Assembly: GCA_023258775.1 (NCBI GenBank)
Contig: JALQWJ010000062.1
Coordinates: 1-8,067, forward strand
Direction of reading: 5' to 3'
DNA: 8,067 bases
Origin: Burkholderiaceae bacterium
Lineage (GTDB): Bacteria; Pseudomonadota; Gammaproteobacteria; Burkholderiales; Burkholderiaceae_E
Positions 1 to 5,671 of the stretch are shown here, one piece after another. A program made the position numbers and the translations under genes. The stretch's first letter is position 1. Every line of letters starts with the position of its first letter. A model generated the notes under the pieces. It saw nothing but the letters and a program-made list of their open reading frames with translations, was not told the DNA's origin and ran no database searches.

Positions 1-663
1 TGCTTTCAAGGGTTCGAAAACCCAGAACGGTACGCAAAAGTCGACGTCGCCTGCACGACCGTTGATATCGATGGTGAATTTGCAATGCAAAACCATCTCG
101 TCGTTGCCCGTTATCTTGGCAAACTGAAAGTTGCCTTCGGACCGGACAAAGTCAAACTTCAACTCATAGACCTGCTTCCATGCTTTTTCGTATTCGGCGA
201 GCACCATGTCGACAAAACGCCGAACAATACGCAATTCTGTAGCGGTATATTCCTTTGGAACGATCTTTGGTTCGAGGTGCCCTTCGCCACCGAACATATT
301 ATCGATGGTGAGGTAAATCACGGCAGGGTCGACAATCCAACAAGCCACACCACGGAGCGACTTAATATTAACGATATTAATATTAGTCCGCTCTGGAAAA
401 CTACCAAGAAACTCGCTATAGGGTTTAATACGCGGGGGATGCAAGTCAACTTCGCACCGGCACCGAATCATATTAAACAACTGCAAACGCATCGTGCGTG
501 CAAATCGCTCGTGAATCAACTCAAGCGTTGGCATCCTTCGACTAAGGATGCGGTGCATCTTGTCAAACACGGAAGCTTTCGCTTCACGCGTTGTCTTCAG
601 CACATCCTTGCCGAGGTCCTCCTCGGGAGGATCGCCTGATTGTGACTTTACCGCTTCACTCAC
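1..663 (-). CDS. fliM: Flagellar motor switch protein FliM, partial (C-terminus beyond the left edge)
   Basis: C-ring protein that links FliG to FliN and sets the direction of flagellar rotation. The frame is open from the left edge to an upstream in-frame TAA near 703. The 221 visible codons contain FliM middle-domain landmarks: RMPTLELIHERFAR, PYSEFLGSFPERTNINIVNI, KSLRG, DNMFGGEG (the GGxG loop that contacts FliG), EYEKAWK and FDFVRSE. The missing part would hold the rest of the CheC-like domain and the FliN-like C-terminal domain. There is no ATG near the N-terminus. GTG at 663 (giving MSEAVKSQ...) is preferred, with TTG at 678 (MSETSVSE...) as the alternative; neither has a good Shine-Dalgarno sequence. 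The N-terminal tail is acidic and lacks the usual LSQxEIDALL peptide that binds CheY-P. The gene follows fliL by about 60 bp on the same strand. The family call is firm; the start is uncertain. Confidence 0.93.
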   Translation of the reverse strand, partial: MSEAVKSQSGDPPEEDLGKDVLKTTREAKASVFDKMHRILSRRMPTLELIHERFARTMRLQLFNMIRCRCEVDLHPPRIKPYSEFLGSFPERTNINIVNIKSLRGVACWIVDPAVIYLTIDNMFGGEGHLEPKIVPKEYTATELRIVRRFVDMVLAEYEKAWKQVYELKFDFVRSEGNFQFAKITGNDEMVLHCKFTIDINGRAGDVDFCVPFWVFEPLKA

Positions 664-724
664 TGATGTCTCGCTCAATGAAAGGTGTGTGAGATGCCAA
701 ACTTAGTCATGCGTGCTTGAAGTC

Positions 725-1453
725 TTACTGCATGATGAAGGACTTGAACAACACACCTTGCACCGGTAGGTCCATCTCGCTGATGCGCCAGAACTGTGCC
801 GCTGCCTCTCGCGCAACCTGGGTCATTTGCGCTGTCGCTGATGCGTCTTTGGGCATCGCGCCAATGCGCTCCAGATTCCGTAAATCTGCTGTCGAGGGCT
901 GCTGCTGGAGCACATAAATCGCGGTCAACTGCGGCTCAATAATCGAATTGACAACCAAAGCGATCTCTTTACCGAGGATTTCCTTGCCTTCAACGGTGGC
1001 TAATTGCTCCATCGATCGCGAGGAAAGCACCGTGATAATACGGTCCTGAACCACAGGCAAGAACTCTTTGATCTTGCCTTCGACCTTGCCTTCCGATACG
1101 CGCAAGAACATTTCGACCTGCAAGTAGTGCTCACCGCCCTTTGAAGGAAGATTGACGGTAAATGGATCCATCTTGACGAAGGTTGGCGCTTTATTTTCTT
1201 TCTTGAACTGCATTTGCGCCTTGAGACGACTCTCGAGGGTCTGTTCAGCTTCTTCCGCCTCTTTCTTCTTCTTAGCGGAATACCACATCCAGCCGCCGAC
1301 GCCGCCGCCGATCAGTACAAGAACAACAACTATCGCAATAATCAGCGGTAACTTGCTCTTTTTTACAGGCGCTTCTTCACCTTCTACTCCAGCGGCGGGA
1401 GGCGCTGCTGCTGCGGTTGCGGGTGCTGCTGGATTCAATTCTGCTTCAGCCAT
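725..1453 (-). CDS. fliL: Flagellar basal body-associated protein FliL
   Basis: Single-pass inner-membrane protein that surrounds or supports the MotAB stator and affects motor torque. The 242 residues show an Ala/Pro-rich cytoplasmic N-terminus (about 1-34), a KKSK stop-transfer flank, one membrane segment (about 36-58, with a GGGVGG patch), a charged coiled stretch (60-88), then the periplasmic FliL domain from PTFVKMDPFTVNL to the terminal LFKSFIMQ. That ending is typical of the family. The protein is longer than most FliL (about 150-180 aa). The excess includes the N-terminal tail and roughly 50 residues (about 178-228) between the NSIIEPQL helix and the last strand. The ATG at 1453 is preceded only by a weak purine stretch. 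The gene starts 84 bp after fliK and no promoter is evident in that gap, so it is probably co-transcribed with fliK and fliM. Confidence 0.95.
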   Translation of the reverse strand: MAEAELNPAAPATAAAAPPAAGVEGEEAPVKKSKLPLIIAIVVVLVLIGGGVGGWMWYSAKKKKEAEEAEQTLESRLKAQMQFKKENKAPTFVKMDPFTVNLPSKGGEHYLQVEMFLRVSEGKVEGKIKEFLPVVQDRIITVLSSRSMEQLATVEGKEILGKEIALVVNSIIEPQLTAIYVLQQQPSTADLRNLERIGAMPKDASATAQMTQVAREAAAQFWRISEMDLPVQGVLFKSFIMQ

Positions 1454-1537
1454 GATCAGTCTCAGTTAGAAATTCAACGACAGATGACGTATTGATAGAT
1501 TAAACAAACCCGGTATGGGAATCAAAGAACCACAAAC

Positions 1538-2956
1538 TTAAACATAAAGACTAAGTCCCGCATCGGCAAGGCGGCCACTTTCCATCGCGCGGGTCGATAC
1601 GGGAGAACGGATTGCCGCGCTTGTCACCGCCGATTGCGAAGCATTATCGCCTGATTGTTGAAAAGACTGCTGCGACGCAAAAGACTGGCTAAAGCCCGAG
1701 GCTGCTCCGGTATCAACCGACACCGTCAGGGCAAGGCCTGAAGCTTCGAACGCAGCATGGAGCTGGCTCAAGGCACGCTCGATACTGGCTTTAGCAGCCT
1801 CCGTGGCGGCATGGACAACTAAGCTTGCCTGCTCACCGCGCGGATCCACGCTCAGCTCAAGACGAACTTGCCCAAGATCGGGGGGTGTGAGATCGAGTGT
1901 CGCGCTGCCGCCTTGCTTTGAAGCGAGCCAACTCACGGTTGCCGACATCGCCTGAGCATTTTGGCTTTGAGCAGCAGCAGAGACGCTTGCAGGCGCCGCG
2001 TTTACCAAAGCCGGTGCGACACCAGGCATGCCAGCAACAAAGCTATTTGAAACAAGCGCCGACACGCCATTCGTGTTGGGCTGTTCTTTGGCAGCATCAT
2101 CAGGCACTGCAGCAGCACTCGTTGCGCTCTGCGACTCAGTTACTGATCTTGCTGCCGACGCGCTTTGTTGATCGAGCAGTTGAACCCCATTGAAATCGCC
2201 CAACGCCGCGGTGTTTAACACGGAACCTGAAACCGCCGCTTGTGTATCAGACCGGAACGGGCCTGCCGATGGATCAGCGCTTGACGTAGCCGCAGCAGAT
2301 CCAGGCACAGCACCCATACTGGACAAGGCTTTTTGAAGCGAGGCCTGAAGATCAAGTTCCGCCGTCGAAGGAGCCGCGCTCGGAGCCGTAGCAAGCAAAG
2401 CGAGATCAATACCGAGCCCAGCCTTTGGCCCAAGCCAACCCTGCGCTTGCAAGGCAGCCGTTGCCGTCGGATCTCCTCTCGATGCAGCGGCGAGTTGAGC
2501 GGCTAGTTGATTTCGGGCAGCTTGGTCGTTCATGACAGCAGCTAGCTGCCTGGCAGATTCCAAATCAATCTTGCCTGCCGCGCTCAACATGGCAAGGGTT
2601 GACTGCTCAGAACCCGCACTCTTCAACGACGAGGCCGTCTGCGAAGCATTACTAACCGAGGCCTCAAGCAAGTTTGCCGCCGACCCCAAGGACGACCCGG
2701 CAAAATTTGCCGGATTTAAGGCAAACTGACTTCCGTTGTTGCCGATCTGCTGTCCGTTTTCAAAGTCTTCGCTCAACAAATCACCCGAAGGCTGTTGATC
2801 AGGTGCCGAGTTGTCCAAGGCACCCATACGCGACTCTAAAACTGATAAAAGCAGGTCAAACCCTTCCTTAGGTGCATGATCGGCAGGTTTAACCGGACGA
2901 TCGGCCTCTTTGACATCGTGGCGTGCTTGCTGCTTTGGAGTCTGAATCGAAATCAT
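1538..2956 (-). CDS. fliK: Flagellar hook-length control protein FliK
   Basis: Exported molecular ruler that measures the hook and triggers the FlhB substrate-specificity switch from rod/hook to filament subunits. Using the ATG at 2956 the protein has 472 residues. A long low-complexity Ala/Ser/Gln-rich region (about 50-335) fits the flexible ruler part. It is followed by the conserved C-terminal hook-control domain (about 340-416) with the family core LDLTPPDLGQVRLELSVD and a helix ERALSQLHAAFEASGLALTV. A Gln/Ser-rich tail ends in GLSLYV, resembling the usual ...LDLYA end of FliK. The frame extends upstream to a TTG at 2998, but the ATG at 2956 is preferred because it is preceded by GAGGA and starts a more typical export-like N-terminus (MISIQTPKQQ). 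Its own sigma-54 type promoter lies upstream at 3023-3037. The N-terminal half will align poorly with homologues, as is normal for this family. Confidence 0.94.
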   Translation of the reverse strand: MISIQTPKQQARHDVKEADRPVKPADHAPKEGFDLLLSVLESRMGALDNSAPDQQPSGDLLSEDFENGQQIGNNGSQFALNPANFAGSSLGSAANLLEASVSNASQTASSLKSAGSEQSTLAMLSAAGKIDLESARQLAAVMNDQAARNQLAAQLAAASRGDPTATAALQAQGWLGPKAGLGIDLALLATAPSAAPSTAELDLQASLQKALSSMGAVPGSAAATSSADPSAGPFRSDTQAAVSGSVLNTAALGDFNGVQLLDQQSASAARSVTESQSATSAAAVPDDAAKEQPNTNGVSALVSNSFVAGMPGVAPALVNAAPASVSAAAQSQNAQAMSATVSWLASKQGGSATLDLTPPDLGQVRLELSVDPRGEQASLVVHAATEAAKASIERALSQLHAAFEASGLALTVSVDTGAASGFSQSFASQQSFQQSGDNASQSAVTSAAIRSPVSTRAMESGRLADAGLSLYV

Positions 2957-2968
2957 GCTGCGTATTTT

Positions 2969-2973
2969 TCCTC
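2969..2973 (-). promoter_or_regulatory. Shine-Dalgarno sequence supporting the fliK ATG start
   Basis: GAGGA on the minus strand lies 12 bases upstream of the ATG at 2956. The spacing is a little long, but it favours this ATG over the in-frame TTG at 2998, which has no purine-rich sequence in front of it. Confidence 0.5.
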
Positions 2974-3022
2974 GTAAGCCTAAACGGTTGTAAGCCAATA
3001 ACCGTTAACCACTACGCATTTA

Positions 3023-3037
3023 GCAGATAGCGTGCCA
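3023..3037 (-). promoter_or_regulatory. Putative sigma-54 (RpoN) promoter of fliK-fliL-fliM
   Basis: The minus strand reads TGGCACGCTATCTGC, followed by T. This matches the sigma-54 consensus TGGCACG-N4-TTGC with exact GG-N10-GC spacing and one mismatch (CTGC for TTGC). The predicted transcription start is near 3011, leaving about 55 bases of leader before the fliK ATG at 2956. That distance supports the ATG start and argues that fliK heads its own unit rather than depending only on read-through from fliF. The motif was identified by eye. Confidence 0.72.
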
Positions 3038-3059
3038 ATATTGAGGCGCTGAGGGCCGT

Positions 3060-3082
3060 TGAGATACGGAGCGCTTATCTCA
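3060..3082. repeat. Inverted repeat upstream of the fliK promoter (7-bp arms)
   Basis: TGAGATA (3060-3066) and TATCTCA (3076-3082) are perfect inverted arms around a 9-base spacer. On the fliK strand this sits about 50-70 bases upstream of the predicted start, where an enhancer-binding regulator could bind. It is not followed by a T-run on either strand, so an intrinsic terminator after fliJ is unlikely. Its function is unknown. Confidence 0.45.
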
Positions 3083-3118
3083 GATTGTGAATTCAGCATA
3101 AACCTGCCCATAGCTCGC

Positions 3119-3562
3119 TCATCGACGGTGAAGTCTGGAGGAAACAGCATCCTCATTTTCTCTCACCTCGCGCAATTGCATCTCGGCAAGCTCATCCGAC
3201 CGCGCCCGACGCTCAAGCTTTTCTAATCCGTCCAAACGTAATTTTAAGGCTTGATGCTGCGCAACTGCAGCCTCAGTAATCTGACGTTGCGGCTCACTCG
3301 CTATTCTTTGCTCATGGGCAGTTGACTCAAGCTTTCGAGCAAATTCCAAGGTATTGACGAGTTCGGAAGGTAGCGCATGGCCACGAGACATGATTCTTGG
3401 AAGATCGGAACGATACTCTTCCGCAAATTGATCAAGCTGACGGGCTGCCCCCACTGCGTCAAAGAGTTTTTTTCGTTCGCGCTGCGCTTGGGCTGCAGCC
3501 TGCTGCTCACGCAGCCTCGCCACCCTCAAAACGGCTTCGAGCGCTTGCCTACGCAGTGCCAC
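3119..3562 (-). CDS. fliJ: Flagellar export protein FliJ
   Basis: Small soluble coiled-coil protein of the flagellar type III export gate. In the family it inserts into the FliI hexamer like the gamma stalk of F-type ATPases and helps recycle chaperones. The 147 residues match the usual length (about 145-150). They are almost entirely predicted helix with many charged residues and Gln (for example LREQQAAAQAQRERKK near 17-32, and LRLDGLEKLERRARSDELAEM near 108-128). FliJ sequences diverge strongly, so identity rests on length, coiled-coil character and position directly after fliI. The GTG start at 3562 is well supported by a strong AGGAGG five bases upstream. The start overlaps the end of fliI by 14 bases, indicating translational coupling. 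A 162-bp gap to the fliK start follows. Confidence 0.88.
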   Translation of the reverse strand: MALRRQALEAVLRVARLREQQAAAQAQRERKKLFDAVGAARQLDQFAEEYRSDLPRIMSRGHALPSELVNTLEFARKLESTAHEQRIASEPQRQITEAAVAQHQALKLRLDGLEKLERRARSDELAEMQLREVRENEDAVSSRLHRR

Positions 3563-4946
3563 CTGCGCCTCCTAGCAATCCAAAAAGCGCAATGAGCGAG
3601 TCACTCATCGAATGATTATCGTGCATGCCCTGCTGCAAGAACTGCTGAATACCGGGCCAAAGACGCAGCGCCTCATCGAGTCCTGGATCGCTACCTGGCG
3701 CATAAGCACCCATCGCGACCATGTCTCGGCCTCTCATGTACCTTGAGATGAGCTGTTTAACCTTACGGGCTGCCTCGAGGTGACGCTCATCGGTCACTTT
3801 AGGCATCACGCGCGAAATTGACTTTTCAATATCGATAGCCGGATAGTGGCCCGAATCAGCAAGTTCACGCGACAAAAACAAGTGTCCGTCGAGAATGCCT
3901 CGTGCGGTGTCAGCCACAGGATCATGGATATCGTCACCTTCGAGCAAGATGGTGTAGAAGGCAGTGATGGAGGAGTCGGGTACGGCACCGTTACCAACTT
4001 TTTCAACCAACTCGGGCATTTTTGCGAAAACTGAGGGTGGGTAGCCCCTTGAGACTGGCGGCTCGCCGAGGGAAAGCGCTATTTCACGCTGAGCCATCGC
4101 GAATCGGGTAAGCGAGTCAATAATTAAAACAACATGCCGCCCCTGATCACGAAAATAAGTTGCCACATCGGTAGCAAATAGGGCTCCTCGCAGACGCGCT
4201 AAGGGGCTTGCATCGGCTGGCGCAGCAACGACAACCGATCGATGTAGTGCATCGGACCCGAGCGTGTCTTCACAAAACTCGCGTACTTCGCGACCTCGCT
4301 CGCCAACCAAACCGATCACTACAACATCGGCCACACAACGCCTTGCAAGCATGCCTAAGAGCACTGATTTGCCAACACCCGACCCGGCAAATATCCCAAC
4401 CCTTTGTCCACGGCCAACCGTGAGCATGGCATTGATCGAACGCACACCTGCATCGAGAGGCTCTCGAATCGGCTGACGATGCAAGGGGTTGATGACAGGC
4501 GAGCGATAAGGATTTGGCGCCTCAGCACCTGTAGGAAGCCCGTCAAGAGCACGCCCATAACCATCAACAATGCGTCCGAGCAATGCTTCGCCAATCGGAA
4601 GCGGTGGCGCAGACTCAATGGGAATAAAGCGTTTACCCTCTTGTGCTGGTGTGTTGGCAGGATAAACAACGGCTCCGGGCGCGACTCGACTCGCGGGATC
4701 AATCGGCATCAAGTAGGTGGTGTGCCCTGAGAACCCAACGCACTCGCACTCAACCCAGCCGTTTCCGGAGGCTACGGCGGCACGATTGCCAATGGTCATT
4801 GGCAGCCCAGCAACCTCAAGCATCAAACCAGAGACTCGCTCAAGCCTTCCACTTCGAACGCCACGCGGGGCAGCTTGAATGCGCGCAGTCCAGCCGCGCA
4901 GTCGCTTGGAAGCGAGTTCAGCTCGACTCGGCGAGGTCGGCTGCAT
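3549..4946 (-). CDS. fliI: Flagellum-specific ATP synthase / export ATPase FliI
   Basis: Hexameric ATPase on the cytoplasmic side of the flagellar type III export gate, related to F1-ATPase beta. It works with FliH and FliJ to deliver substrates. With the ATG at 4946 it has 465 residues (E. coli FliI has 457). Visible motifs are an N-terminal beta-barrel region (about 30-95), Walker A AGSGVGKS (about 187-194), the VGERGREVREF segment with the likely catalytic Glu (about 214-224), Walker B VVLIIDSLTRFAMAQRE (about 272-288), and GEPPVSRGYPPSVFAKMPELVE. The C-terminal helical part includes SGHYPAIDIEKSISRVMP. All key ATPase residues are present. The frame can begin at a GTG at 4967, seven codons earlier; neither start has a convincing Shine-Dalgarno sequence. 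The 5' end overlaps fliH by 29 bases (50 with the GTG) and the 3' end overlaps fliJ, so fliHIJ looks translationally coupled. Confidence 0.97.
   Translation of the reverse strand: MQPTSPSRAELASKRLRGWTARIQAAPRGVRSGRLERVSGLMLEVAGLPMTIGNRAAVASGNGWVECECVGFSGHTTYLMPIDPASRVAPGAVVYPANTPAQEGKRFIPIESAPPLPIGEALLGRIVDGYGRALDGLPTGAEAPNPYRSPVINPLHRQPIREPLDAGVRSINAMLTVGRGQRVGIFAGSGVGKSVLLGMLARRCVADVVVIGLVGERGREVREFCEDTLGSDALHRSVVVAAPADASPLARLRGALFATDVATYFRDQGRHVVLIIDSLTRFAMAQREIALSLGEPPVSRGYPPSVFAKMPELVEKVGNGAVPDSSITAFYTILLEGDDIHDPVADTARGILDGHLFLSRELADSGHYPAIDIEKSISRVMPKVTDERHLEAARKVKQLISRYMRGRDMVAMGAYAPGSDPGLDEALRLWPGIQQFLQQGMHDNHSMSDSLIALFGLLGGAGGTA
3568..3573 (-). promoter_or_regulatory. Strong Shine-Dalgarno sequence of fliJ, inside the fliI 3' end
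   Basis: AGGAGG on the minus strand is five bases from the GTG at 3562 and lies within the codons for the FliI C-terminal Leu-Gly-Gly-Ala. It fixes the non-ATG start of fliJ. It is the best ribosome site seen in the window. Confidence 0.75.
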
Positions 4947-5610
4947 GGCGAGTGTTGTCGGAGGCACGCGGCAAAAGCCCCATGGCCATCAGTACCAGAG
5001 CACGCCGAGCCTCGGGGCCCACGTCAATACGCGTACCTTCGACCTCGATGTAGGCACCGTCTTCCTGGTCAGCGTCGGCGAGAATATCAACTTTAAAGGG
5101 AAGGCTCGCCTTCGCGAGGAATTCGTCCCAAATGGCGCGTTGGGAGGGCGGCACACGCAAAAGTAGGTTCTCGCCTGGAGAAGGCAGTCTCATCAGAGCT
5201 TCTTGAACCGCATGCAGGAAAGGTGCTCGGTCAATATGTTCGCCAAGCGAAAGACGCTCAGCTATCGACCAAGCCAGATCCGTGATGGGTTCGAGAATGA
5301 CCGTCGGCAGTTCGCTTAATTCGTCGATAAATTGCTGCAGTGTCGCGCCTAAATCGAGAATTTGTTGGGTGTGCTCCTGGTAGGCCTGATCACGCCCCTC
5401 GCCAAGCCCTTGTTCAAAACCCTGTGTAAATCCTTCAGCGAGTCCTTTGGCAAAACCATCTTGCTTGCCCGCTTCGAAGCCTTCACGCCTTGCGGCCTCT
5501 CTTATCGCTTCAATTTCTTCAACGGTCGGCCAAACAATATCTGGCTCCGGCTCTGGCACCGGGGGATCAAAACTCGGTGGAAACCACCGTTGAGCAGCCG
5601 TTCGAACCAT
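4918..5610 (-). CDS. fliH: Flagellar assembly protein FliH
   Basis: Negative regulator and anchor of FliI: a dimeric stalk that binds FliI through its C-terminal domain and docks the ATPase to FliN and FlhA. The 230 residues are close to the usual length (about 235 in E. coli). The N-terminus has the family-typical aromatic patch (RWFPPSF, Trp9) and a Pro/acidic stretch. A glycine ladder follows with Gly at every fourth position (44, 48, 52, 56, 60, 64, 68, 72), the GxxxG repeat characteristic of FliH. Next come a coiled helix (about 75-100) and the C-terminal FliI-binding domain, with LLRVPPSQRAIWDEF and DGAYIEVEGTRIDVGPEARR. The ATG at 5610 lies 61 bp after the fliF stop, with no clear Shine-Dalgarno sequence. 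In most relatives fliG would lie between them. Confidence 0.94.
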   Translation of the reverse strand: MVRTAAQRWFPPSFDPPVPEPEPDIVWPTVEEIEAIREAARREGFEAGKQDGFAKGLAEGFTQGFEQGLGEGRDQAYQEHTQQILDLGATLQQFIDELSELPTVILEPITDLAWSIAERLSLGEHIDRAPFLHAVQEALMRLPSPGENLLLRVPPSQRAIWDEFLAKASLPFKVDILADADQEDGAYIEVEGTRIDVGPEARRALVLMAMGLLPRASDNTRHAADLAESS

Positions 5611-5671
5611 GATGAATGTTTAGGGTGACGACCAGTCGATGCTTAGCGAGGCAGGCGCTTCTCGCCCACCA

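Noticed and set aside
85..639. Plus-strand open frame of 184 codons
   Set aside because: It is antisense to fliM, whose minus-strand frame carries clear family motifs across the same region. The plus-strand product has no recognisable features.
675..710. ATG at 710 as a possible fliM start
   Set aside because: Its frame hits TGA after 11 codons and is not the fliM frame. No single frameshift in this short stretch would restore the usual FliM N-terminal motif.
2957..2998. TTG start at 2998 for fliK, adding 14 residues
   Set aside because: There is no ribosome site upstream and it would lie only about 13 bases from the predicted transcription start. The ATG at 2956 has GAGGA upstream.
3060..3082. 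Intrinsic terminator after fliJ
   Set aside because: The stem is short and AT-containing and is not followed by a run of T on either strand.
4355..4702. Minus-strand open frame of 115 codons inside fliI
   Set aside because: It overlaps the fliI ATPase core in another frame and shows no family motif; it is a shadow of fliI.
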